Source of the DNA: Desulfobacteraceae bacterium
Lineage (GTDB): Bacteria; Desulfobacterota; Desulfobacteria; Desulfobacterales; SURF-7
Reading direction: 5' to 3'
DNA: 6,346 bases
Assembly (NCBI GenBank): GCA_030619585.1
Contig: JAUXBD010000091.1
Span: 1-6,346 of the forward strand
Shown in pieces: positions 1 through 4,957 of this stretch. The notes beneath the pieces were generated by a model that worked only from the letters and a program-made list of their open reading frames with translations, had not been told where the DNA came from and did not search any database. Numbering within the stretch: the first letter of the stretch is position 1; every line of letters starts with the position of its first letter. A program made the translations under genes and the position numbers.

Positions 1-30
1 GGATGCTGCCGTTTTAATGGAGAAAATTTA

Positions 31-291
31 ATGTTAGTAAAAATTAGATTGGCCAGGCATGGCTCAAAGAAAAGGCCCTTTTACCGTATAGTTGTCGCAG
101 ACAACGATTTCAAAAGGGACGGCAGGTTTCTTGAAATTGTGGGTACTTACAACCCTCTTTTGGATCCTGCGGAGGTTACGGTAAAAAAAGATAGGGTCAA
201 ACACTGGATGGACTTTGGCGCCAAACCATCAGATACTGTAAACAGTATTCTGAAAAAAGAGGGTTGTTTTTCCAATCACAGTCCTGCTTAG
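31..291 (+). CDS. rpsP: 30S ribosomal protein S16
   Basis: Structural protein of the small ribosomal subunit, binding 16S rRNA in the 5' domain and helping 30S assembly. The 86-residue product begins with the family signature MLVKIRLARHGSKKRPFYRI, followed by VVAD, GRFLEIVGTYNP (near residues 31-42) and the D-R-V-K-H-W segment. Length fits the usual 80-90 residues. The ATG is chosen because a GGAGA ribosome binding site lies 7 nt upstream and the family begins exactly there, although the frame stays open to the window edge. It is the first complete gene of an S16-KhpA-RimM-TrmD cluster and is 51 nt ahead of khpA. The last few residues (CFSNHSPA) are a non-conserved tail. Identification is near certain. 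Confidence 0.98.
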   Translation: MLVKIRLARHGSKKRPFYRIVVADNDFKRDGRFLEIVGTYNPLLDPAEVTVKKDRVKHWMDFGAKPSDTVNSILKKEGCFSNHSPA

Positions 292-342
292 ACATGTTTT
301 AGATTCCTAATTCTCTCAACAGACTGCAAAGGAGATAGAGCT

Positions 343-573
343 ATGAAAGATCTGATTGAGTTCATTGCAAAGGCACTGGTCGATAATCCTGATGATGTGA
401 CGGTTGCAGAAGTAACGGGGAATCAGACCTCGGTATTGGAATTGAAAGTGGCTAAAGAGGATCTTGGGAAGGTTATCGGAAAACAGGGCCGTACTGCCCG
501 GGCTATGAGAACCATATTGAGCGCTGCCTCGGCAAAGGTAAAAAAACGTACGGTTCTTGAGATTGTTGAATAA
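343..573 (+). CDS. khpA: KhpA, small KH-domain RNA-binding protein
   Basis: A 76-residue single KH-domain protein of the KhpA (YlqC) family, a cytoplasmic RNA-binding protein. In Gram-positive bacteria KhpA is known to work with KhpB/EloR on RNA; its role in this lineage is inferred. The hallmark GxxG loop is visible as V-I-G-K-Q-G-R at residues 44-50, followed by the helix TARAMRTIL and the closing strand KKRTVLEIVE. The length matches the family. The start is supported by an AAAGGAGA Shine-Dalgarno at about 328-335, one of the best in the window. It lies between rpsP and rimM, the usual position for this gene, and its stop is only 3 nt before rimM, so the two are almost certainly cotranscribed and probably translationally coupled. 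Confidence 0.96.
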   Translation: MKDLIEFIAKALVDNPDDVTVAEVTGNQTSVLELKVAKEDLGKVIGKQGRTARAMRTILSAASAKVKKRTVLEIVE

Positions 574-576
574 TCC

Positions 577-1128
577 ATGAAGCAAGATGATTTTCTCTTA
601 ATAGGGAAGGTCGTTTCAGTTCATGGGGTGCATGGAAACCTCAAGGTCTGCTCTTTTGCTGAATCACCTTCGGCTTTTCAACCGGACGGCAGGGTTCTTT
701 TAAGAGATAAAAGCGGTCATGAAAAAGAGCGTGCCGTGAGACAGGTAAAACCTCACAAACGTAATATTCTTTTATCTTTAAGGGGTATAGAAAACTGTGA
801 TGATGCAAAGGCCCTTGTGGGTGCCGAGATTTTTATCAGGAAAAAAGAACTGCCGGAGCTTGATGACGGCACATATTACTGGTTTGAAATTATAGGACTT
901 GAAGTTTTGACGATTGATAACAGATATCTAGGTTTTGTTGAGTCCATAATCGCCACAGGCTGCAACGATGTTTACGTGGTGAAAGACCCGGGCAAAGGGA
1001 GTGAAATTTTAATCCCAGCCTTGGAAACAGTAGTTGATAAGATAGATCTTGATGCAAAAACCGTGTGGGTGGACTTGCCTGAAGGTCTTGAACCGTCTGA
1101 AGATATTGAAGCAGGGGATAGACCCTAA
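577..1128 (+). CDS. rimM: Ribosome maturation factor RimM
   Basis: Assembly factor that binds r-protein S19 and helps mature the 3' (head) domain of 16S rRNA. The 183-residue product has the two expected parts. The N-terminal RimM barrel begins LLIGKVVSVHGVHGNLKV (about residues 7-24), matching the family pattern G-x-(3)-x-x-H-G-(3)-G-x-(2)-V. The C-terminal PRC-barrel spans about residues 96-172 and includes the YYWFEIIG motif (100-107), the LGFVESI strand and a terminal VWVDLPEGL. Length is typical. The ATG follows the khpA stop by 3 nt with no clear Shine-Dalgarno, so translation probably depends on coupling to khpA. A poorly conserved acidic tail (EPSEDIEAGD) follows the PRC domain. trmD starts 6 nt after the stop. 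Confidence 0.96.
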   Translation: MKQDDFLLIGKVVSVHGVHGNLKVCSFAESPSAFQPDGRVLLRDKSGHEKERAVRQVKPHKRNILLSLRGIENCDDAKALVGAEIFIRKKELPELDDGTYYWFEIIGLEVLTIDNRYLGFVESIIATGCNDVYVVKDPGKGSEILIPALETVVDKIDLDAKTVWVDLPEGLEPSEDIEAGDRP

Positions 1129-1134
1129 TAGATT

Positions 1135-1893
1135 ATGATGGATTTTGTTGTTCTGACTATCTTTCCTGAAATGATCAACCCGTTTTTAAATCACGGGATT
1201 GTCCGAAGGGCGATTGAACGGGAAATTATCTCTGCCTCAAGTATTGATGTAAGGGGTTTCGCAGAAGGGAGACATAAGGTCACCGATGACAGGCCATATG
1301 GCGGTGGCTGTGGGATGGTAATGAAACCGGAACCTCTGGCTGGGGCTGTGAGGGCCGCAAAGGCAAACGCTCCCTCTGCAAATGCAAAGACCATATACCT
1401 CACACCCCAGGGTCGTAAATTTGACCAGGGTATAGCCCGCAGGCTTGCTCAATTTGACGGGCTGATAATGATTTGTGGGCGCTATGAGGGTGTGGATGAG
1501 CGTGTGTTGGATGGGCTTGTTGATTATGAAATCTCCATAGGAGATTATGTGCTCACAGGGGGAGAGCTTGCTGCCATGATTGTAATTGATGCTGTGGCCA
1601 GGCTTATTCCCGGAGTTCTGGGCGGTGATGATTCAGCTGAAAAGGATTCATTTGAAGGGGGACTTTTAGAGCACGCCCATTATACAAGGCCCCCTGTATT
1701 TGAAGGTGAAAAAGTACCTGAAGTGCTTTTGTCAGGAAATCATGGGGACATTGAAAAGTGGCGACTTGAAACATCGTTGATAAGGACAGTGTTAAAAAGA
1801 CCGGATCTGCTAAAAGATAGGAAGCTTAACCTTCAGGAGAAAGAGATACTGAAAAAGTGGTGTATTGATATTGAAAAGATTATATCTGCATAG
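1135..1893 (+). CDS. trmD: tRNA (guanine37-N1)-methyltransferase TrmD
   Basis: Transfers a methyl group from S-adenosylmethionine to N1 of G37 next to the anticodon, preventing +1 frameshifting. It is a SPOUT-class homodimer with a trefoil knot. Visible motifs are LTIFPEM (7-13), DDRPYGGGCGMVMKPEP (51-67), YLTPQGRKF (88-96), ICGRYEGVDERV (113-124) and the knot region SIGDYVLTGGELA (134-146). IPGVLG (158-163) follows, with R156 matching the catalytic arginine (R154 in E. coli numbering), then DSFEGGLLEHAHYTRP with D171 matching the proposed general base (D169). The 252-residue length is normal. The start is a double ATG (1135 or 1138), and the nearest purine tract (AGGGG, 1113-1117) is too distant to be a good ribosome binding site, so coupling to rimM is likely. 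All key residues are intact. Confidence 0.98.
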   Translation: MMDFVVLTIFPEMINPFLNHGIVRRAIEREIISASSIDVRGFAEGRHKVTDDRPYGGGCGMVMKPEPLAGAVRAAKANAPSANAKTIYLTPQGRKFDQGIARRLAQFDGLIMICGRYEGVDERVLDGLVDYEISIGDYVLTGGELAAMIVIDAVARLIPGVLGGDDSAEKDSFEGGLLEHAHYTRPPVFEGEKVPEVLLSGNHGDIEKWRLETSLIRTVLKRPDLLKDRKLNLQEKEILKKWCIDIEKIISA

Positions 1894-1905
1894 AAGAAAT
1901 TTCAA

Positions 1906-1934
1906 GATCCCTGGTCAGTTAGACCAGTTGGGTC
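1906..1934 (+). other. Bulged hairpin upstream of intrinsic terminator, trmD 3' side
   Basis: Six perfect pairs (CTGGTC, 1911-1916, with GACCAG, 1922-1927) enclose the loop AGTTA. After a two-base TT bulge on the 3' side, five further pairs (GATCC, 1906-1910, with GGGTC, 1930-1934, including one T-G wobble) extend the stem to 11 pairs. It starts 12 nt after the trmD stop and lies 6 nt before the terminator hairpin. The GACC at 1922-1925 could pair either with GGTC upstream or with GGTC at 1931-1934. It could stabilise the trmD 3' end, act as an RNase site or be part of an attenuator. No function is proven. Confidence 0.5.
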
Positions 1935-1940
1935 ACAAGG

Positions 1941-1965
1941 AGTCCCGCCGGGGCGGGACTTTTTA
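1941..1965 (+). terminator. Strong intrinsic terminator after trmD
   Basis: A GC-rich perfect stem, AGTCCCGC (1941-1948) with GCGGGACT (1953-1960), plus one possible further C-G pair, closes a very small loop and is followed directly by TTTTT (1960-1964). This is a textbook Rho-independent terminator. It splits the cluster, so the second methyltransferase and rplS need readthrough or their own promoter. Only about 20 nt separate it from the next start codon. Confidence 0.88.
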
Positions 1966-1985
1966 GCTTTATACGGTGTTTTGAA

Positions 1986-2576
1986 ATGGCTTCTAATCTT
2001 TATCTGGCCCTGATGCACTATCCGGTGGTTAATAAGAACGGTGAAACAATTGCTTCAGCAGTAACTAACCTTGATCTTCATGATATATCAAGGGCGGCAA
2101 AAACTTACGGGGTTCACACTTTTTATGTGGTTACCCCATTAAAGGATCAAAAAGAGCTTATTGAAAAAATTGTCTCCCACTGGAAACAAGGAGCGGGCGC
2201 AAAATATAACCCCATGCGTGGCGCAGCTTTGGACCTGATTAAAATCATGGGGTCTTTCGAGGAGGTAGTAGAGCATATAAACAGCAACAATGGTGAAGAG
2301 ATAAAAACCATTGTTACAAGTGCAAAAAACAATTCCCGGAATGTTGGCTATGGAAAGATCCGGGATAGCATGGAGCAGGGCAAGCATTTTCTTCTTCTGT
2401 TTGGGACAGGATGGGGATTGGCAAAGGAGTTTGTTGAAGAAGCTGATTATGTTCTTGACCCGATCAAAGGGGATTCCGAATATAATCATCTTTCGGTCCG
2501 GTCTGCGGTATCGATCGTTTTAGACAGACTTAAAGGGTTAGACAGACTTAAAGGGTCAGAAAGGCTAAAATGTTAG
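1986..2576 (+). CDS. Tm1570-type SPOUT RNA methyltransferase
   Basis: Putative S-adenosylmethionine-dependent RNA methyltransferase of the knotted SPOUT class. It resembles the stand-alone Tm1570 family that lies next to trmD in several lineages and is fused to TrmD in some bacteria. The RNA target is unknown. Family-like motifs are LYLALMHYPVVNKNGE (5-20), TNLDLHDISRAAKTYGV (27-43), FYVVTP (46-51) and the SAM-knot segments LLLFGTGWGLAKE (136-148) and DYVLDPIKG-(x)-YNHLSVRSAVSI (154-177). There is no strong Shine-Dalgarno; a weak ACGGTG lies about 8 nt upstream of the ATG. The C-terminus is unusual: after the expected end near VLDRLKG it carries a tandem LDRLKG-LDRLKG-SERLKC tail made by an 18-bp DNA repeat, which also supplies the stop codon through a shift to a 17-bp unit. 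rplS follows 43 nt downstream. Confidence 0.9.
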   Translation: MASNLYLALMHYPVVNKNGETIASAVTNLDLHDISRAAKTYGVHTFYVVTPLKDQKELIEKIVSHWKQGAGAKYNPMRGAALDLIKIMGSFEEVVEHINSNNGEEIKTIVTSAKNNSRNVGYGKIRDSMEQGKHFLLLFGTGWGLAKEFVEEADYVLDPIKGDSEYNHLSVRSAVSIVLDRLKGLDRLKGSERLKC

Positions 2577-2589
2577 ACAGGCTAAAGGG
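2520..2589 (+). repeat. Four-unit tandem repeat at 3' end of SPOUT methyltransferase
   Basis: Two perfect 18-bp copies of TTAGACAGACTTAAAGGG (2520-2537 and 2538-2555) are followed by two diverged 17-bp copies (2556-2572, TCAGAAAGGCTAAAATG, and 2573-2589, TTAGACAGGCTAAAGGG). The 18-bp units keep the frame and encode LDRLKG repeats. The change to a 17-bp unit brings TAG (2574-2576) into frame and ends the protein inside the fourth copy. The array runs to within 20 nt of the rplS ribosome binding site. It most likely arose by replication slippage. Confidence 0.9.
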
Positions 2590-2606
2590 AAATATTATTA
2601 AATGTT

Positions 2607-2616
2607 GGAGAAAGGG
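2607..2616 (+). promoter_or_regulatory. rplS ribosome binding site deciding the start
   Basis: GGAGAAAGGG lies just upstream of ATG 2620, with 9 nt between GGAG and the start codon. An in-frame ATG at 2602 would put this purine tract inside the coding region and add six residues (MLEKGT) that L19 proteins lack. The site therefore favours 2620. A weaker AAAGGGAA (2584-2591) could serve the upstream ATG. Confidence 0.7.
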
Positions 2617-2619
2617 ACG

Positions 2620-2967
2620 ATGGATATAATAAAAAAGATAGAAAAAGAACAGATGAGAATGGATATGCCTGATTTTGCGGCGGGTGATACTGTTAAGGTG
2701 TATGTAAGAATTAAAGAGGGAGAAAAAGAGCGTATCCAGGCTTTTCAGGGAGTTGTGATTGGTAGGCGCAAGGGCACCACAAATGCATCTTTTACTGTTC
2801 GTAAGGTTTCCTATGGTGTTGGAGTAGAGAGAATTTTTCCGCTTCACTCTCCGCTTATTGATAAGATCGAGGTTGTTTCCAGGGGTCGCGTGAGACGTTC
2901 AAAGATATATTATCTGCGACAACTAAGGGGAAAAGCTGCAAGAATCAAAGAGAAACGTACCAGATAG
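2620..2967 (+). CDS. rplS: 50S ribosomal protein L19
   Basis: Large-subunit protein at the 30S-50S interface, contacting the region of bridges B6 and B8. From ATG 2620 the product is 115 residues, the typical family length, and starts with the expected MDIIKKIEKEQMR. Recognisable segments are FAAGDTVKVYVRIKEGEKERIQ (19-40), FQGVVIGRRKG (42-52), FTVRKVSYGVGVERIFPLHSP (58-78), IDKIEVVSRGRVRRSKIYYLR (80-100) and the basic tail LRGKAARIKEKR. An upstream in-frame ATG at 2602 is disfavoured by length and ribosome binding site position. It follows the SPOUT methyltransferase by 43 nt and is followed by a strong terminator, so it probably ends the transcription unit. Confidence 0.98.
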   Translation: MDIIKKIEKEQMRMDMPDFAAGDTVKVYVRIKEGEKERIQAFQGVVIGRRKGTTNASFTVRKVSYGVGVERIFPLHSPLIDKIEVVSRGRVRRSKIYYLRQLRGKAARIKEKRTR

Positions 2968-2994
2968 AGGTAAATACAGTTTTTTAATATAAAA

Positions 2995-3036
2995 GCAGGG
3001 CCGGCAGGATTTCCTTTCCGGCCCTGTGGTTTTTTT
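2995..3036 (+). terminator. Intrinsic terminator after rplS
   Basis: CAGGGCCGG (2996-3004) pairs perfectly with CCGGCCCTG (3018-3026), extendable by a G-T wobble, around a 13-nt loop. A T-run (3030-3036) follows. The position, 27 nt after the L19 stop, and the structure indicate the end of the ribosomal cluster. A second T-tract at about 3044-3051 follows but has no stem of its own. Confidence 0.9.
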
Positions 3037-3075
3037 ACCCACTATTTTTTTGTTTGAAGCCTGCATTAAACTATT

Positions 3076-3447
3076 ATGCCCAGCAAACAGCAGCTATTCG
3101 GAGAAAGAAGCGAGGCTCTTGCGGCCATACATCTTAAAAAGCACGGGTACAAGATACTTGAGCAAAACTATCGCACAAAGTTAGGTGAGATAGACATCAT
3201 TGCAAAAAACAAGGATACGATTGTTTTTGTTGAGGTCAAGGCCAGAAAATCCTATCACTATGGAGATCCGAAGTTAGCGGTAACATTGAAAAAACAGATG
3301 AAGATATCAATGGTTGCCCTGCAATATCTTAAAGACAAAGGGCTCGGCAATTCAAAAGCAAGGTTTGATGTTGTGGCCATAAACGTAAGGCAAAACACCC
3401 CACATTTTGAGATTATTAAAAATGCCTTTGAACTCGCCTACGGATAA
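3076..3447 (+). CDS. yraN: YraN family (UPF0102) putative endonuclease
   Basis: Member of the UPF0102/YraN family, small proteins with a PD-(D/E)xK nuclease-like fold whose exact substrate is not settled. The 123-residue product has the family N-terminus GERSEALAAIHLKKHGYKIL (9-28), NYRTKLGEIDIIA (31-43) and VFVEVKAR (50-57). The putative metal and catalytic residues E38, D40, E53 and K55 are present, so the active site looks intact. Length is standard. The start has no strong Shine-Dalgarno and no convincing promoter was found in the 40 nt after the rplS terminator. The 3' end overlaps rsmI by 26 nt in another frame, pointing to cotranscription. rnhB, a frequent neighbour of yraN, is absent. 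Confidence 0.93.
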   Translation: MPSKQQLFGERSEALAAIHLKKHGYKILEQNYRTKLGEIDIIAKNKDTIVFVEVKARKSYHYGDPKLAVTLKKQMKISMVALQYLKDKGLGNSKARFDVVAINVRQNTPHFEIIKNAFELAYG

Positions 3448-4327
3448 AGATCCTGGCACACTTTACATAGTGGGCACACCCATTGGGAATATGGATGATA
3501 TTACCTTAAGGGCCCTTAACGTGCTTGGACAGGCTCATATTGTTGCCGCAGAGGATACGCGCAACACGGGAAAGCTTTTAGCTCACCACAATATAAAAAG
3601 CAAACTTGTCTCCTATCACGAGTACAACGAAAGGGAGCAGGCCCTAAATCTTGTTAATAAAATTAAATCTGGGTACTCTGTTGCCCTCGTTTCCGATGCA
3701 GGCACCCCGTCAGTGTCAGATCCCGGATACCGCATTATAAAGGAAGCAATCGCAAGCAGCATAAAGATCATCCCGGTCCCTGGCGCCTCTGCTTCAATAA
3801 CGGCCCTTTGCGCATCAGGCCTTCCCACCGACTCTTTTTTCTTTGCCGGTTTCTCGCCTAAAAAAAAAGGCCCCCGTTTAACCTGGCTGGAAAAACTTGC
3901 CGAAGAGAAATGCACGATCATATTTTATGAATCTCCAAAGCGTATTTTAACATTTCTTGAAGAGCTCACAGCAAAAATGGGTGACAGGCAGTGTGTAGTC
4001 TGCCGCGAGATGACAAAGCGCTACGAAGAATTTATACGGGGAAGTTTGTCTGAAGTCTGCGACAAATTAAAACAAAGAGATCAGGTAAAAGGTGAATGTA
4101 CAATTATTGTTTCCGGGCAACCAGCAGAAGATGGTGGTCAAGAAGAAACCCAAGAAAAAACCCAAGAAAAAACAATGGTAGATGAAATAGTAAAGAGGCT
4201 TGGCGAACCATTTGACAAATTAGGGCCCAAACCCTCTGACCTGGCCAAAGAGATCGCACAAAAGTACAGGCTCTCAAAGCAAAAAGTATATGATAAGATC
4301 GTTGATATAAAAAAAGGCGGCCCTTAG
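3422..4327 (+). CDS. rsmI: 16S rRNA 2'-O-ribose C1402 methyltransferase RsmI
   Basis: SAM-dependent enzyme that methylates the 2'-OH of C1402 in the decoding centre of 16S rRNA. The tetrapyrrole-methylase-like fold shows in order: LYIVGTPIGNMDDITLRAL (14-32), AAEDTRNTG (42-50), LVSYHEYNE (62-70), the SAM-site loop LVSDAGTPSVSDPGYR (89-104), IPVPGASASITAL (117-129), FFAGFSPKKKGPR (140-152) and YESPKRI (169-175). The C-terminal helical domain (about 252-298) ends with SDLAKEIAQKYRLSKQKVYD. Length is 301 residues, slightly long for the family because of a hydrophilic linker at about 235-252 containing QEET-QEKT-QEKT. ATG 3422 is preferred over an in-frame TTG at 3407; both lie inside yraN, so translation is likely coupled. 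A run of nine A (3860-3868) encodes three lysines. Confidence 0.96.
   Translation: MPLNSPTDKDPGTLYIVGTPIGNMDDITLRALNVLGQAHIVAAEDTRNTGKLLAHHNIKSKLVSYHEYNEREQALNLVNKIKSGYSVALVSDAGTPSVSDPGYRIIKEAIASSIKIIPVPGASASITALCASGLPTDSFFFAGFSPKKKGPRLTWLEKLAEEKCTIIFYESPKRILTFLEELTAKMGDRQCVVCREMTKRYEEFIRGSLSEVCDKLKQRDQVKGECTIIVSGQPAEDGGQEETQEKTQEKTMVDEIVKRLGEPFDKLGPKPSDLAKEIAQKYRLSKQKVYDKIVDIKKGGP
4149..4172 (+). repeat. 12-bp tandem duplication in rsmI linker
   Basis: Two perfect copies of CCCAAGAAAAAA (4149-4160 and 4161-4172) follow a diverged partial copy at 4139-4148. In frame they encode repeated Gln-Glu-Lys-Thr after a Gln-Glu-Glu-Thr unit, in the variable linker between the catalytic and C-terminal domains of RsmI. 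The repeat keeps the reading frame, consistent with slippage tolerated in a flexible linker. Confidence 0.9.
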
Positions 4328-4340
4328 CTTCTACCTTTTT
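4309..4340. terminator. Possible bidirectional terminator between convergent genes
   Basis: AAAAAGG (4311-4317) pairs with CCTTTTT (4334-4340) around a 16-nt loop. On the + strand the stem ends in TTTTT (4336-4340); on the - strand its 3' arm runs into T residues complementary to A4309-4315. Both stop codons, TAG of rsmI (4325-4327) and TAG of the opposing gene (4331-4333), lie in the loop. The stem is short and AT-rich, so strength is doubtful, but it is the only terminator-like structure serving either gene. Confidence 0.4.
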
Positions 4341-4957
4341 AAAAGATTTGCCACAGTTGGCGCATGCCATCTTCCCTTTCCTGAAAAAGTAGGGATGTTT
4401 TGCTCTTCAAGACACACAGCCACCTGTTTAAAAGAGTTTCCCTCTTTACGAAGCGTCATTATAAGGTTCAGCACCTCTTTTCTGCCCAGGCTAAAAGGTG
4501 CTCTCTGCTCTTGCGGTGAGCTTGCCATGCTTGCAGCACATTGTGTTTGCATGTTTTTCTGAGCCATGCTTGAGTCAACCGGGGGTTCTACAACGTTTTG
4601 CTCCTCATGTATAATGGTACTGCCTGCCAAAGAGTTTTGGGTAGAGTTACCTGCAAGCCGGGCAATAGAAGTTGCAATGCGATGTGATGCCTGGACTTGT
4701 TGCTCTTCTATTACGACTCTATGCTCCTCAATTGCAAGCATCTGTTGATGGCGTCTTATGTTTTCTTCCAGAAAGTACTTTATGTCCGGAAGGATTTCCC
4801 CAAGCATGTCAAACAGTTTGTCTGATATATTTTTGTCAGGTCCTTCATGCCTTCTACTTTGTCTTTCATAGGAGTTTTTTTGTTGGTTATTGTGTTGCCT
4901 GGAATTATTGTTAAATCGTTTGTTGTTGCTTCTAAGTTTGTGAAGAAAATCGTCCAT
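4331..4957 (-). CDS. Uncharacterised protein with recombinase-like C-terminal domain
   Basis: A 208-residue protein not recognised by name. Three parts are visible. A basic, Q/N-rich, probably disordered start (residues 8-40) contains FNNNSRQHNNQQ. A helical middle (about 43-103, KLFDMLGEILPDIKYFLEE then REQ-rich stretches) may form a coiled coil. A low-complexity S/Q/A linker (104-155) follows. The C-terminal segment (160-208) reads EVLNLIMTLRKEGNSFKQVA, then LEEQNIPTFSGKGRWHAPTV and ANLLKR. This resembles the 'recombinase' DNA-binding region of large serine recombinases (G-x-S-x-x-x-I/V-A-x-x-L-x-x-x-x-I-P-T-x-x-G-x-x-W-x-x-x-T-V-x-x-L/I-L), but there is no catalytic resolvase domain. Nucleic-acid binding is therefore inferred. 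The start has an AGGGGG ribosome binding site (4967-4962 on the reverse strand) 4 nt away. No signal peptide or membrane segment was seen. It converges on rsmI with a 3-nt gap. Confidence 0.8.
   Translation of the reverse strand: MDDFLHKLRSNNKRFNNNSRQHNNQQKNSYERQSRRHEGPDKNISDKLFDMLGEILPDIKYFLEENIRRHQQMLAIEEHRVVIEEQQVQASHRIATSIARLAGNSTQNSLAGSTIIHEEQNVVEPPVDSSMAQKNMQTQCAASMASSPQEQRAPFSLGRKEVLNLIMTLRKEGNSFKQVAVCLEEQNIPTFSGKGRWHAPTVANLLKR

Noticed and set aside
316..585. 89-residue open frame on the - strand over khpA
   Set aside because: Entirely antisense to a clearly conserved KH-domain gene with a strong ribosome binding site; no recognisable motif.
1191..1452. Two antisense open frames over trmD
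   Set aside because: They shadow the conserved TrmD knot region and have no family features.
2139..2489. 116-residue antisense frame and a nested shorter one over the SPOUT methyltransferase
   Set aside because: The conserved coding sequence is on the + strand; the antisense products are hydrophobic/Cys-scattered with no motifs.
2602..2619. Upstream ATG for rplS adding six residues
   Set aside because: L19 normally starts MDIIKK; the purine-rich ribosome binding site at 2607-2616 would fall inside the coding region.
2548..2847. 99-residue antisense frame over rplS
   Set aside because: Overlaps the highly conserved L19 gene and has no recognisable domain.
3044..3077. Possible promoter for yraN (TTGTTT and TAAACT or TATTAT)
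   Set aside because: Spacing is far from 16-18 nt, and the second hexamer overlaps the start codon.
3616..3921. 101-residue antisense frame over rsmI
   Set aside because: Shadow of the conserved SAM-binding region of RsmI.
4104..4370. 88-residue - strand frame crossing the rsmI end, with a CxxC near its start
   Set aside because: It overlaps both rsmI and the convergent gene in another frame; the CANC start is derived from the opposing gene's coding DNA.
4566..4914. Two + strand frames antisense to the 4331-4957 gene
   Set aside because: Cys/Ser-rich translations typical of antisense noise; the - strand frame has a coherent domain pattern and a ribosome binding site.
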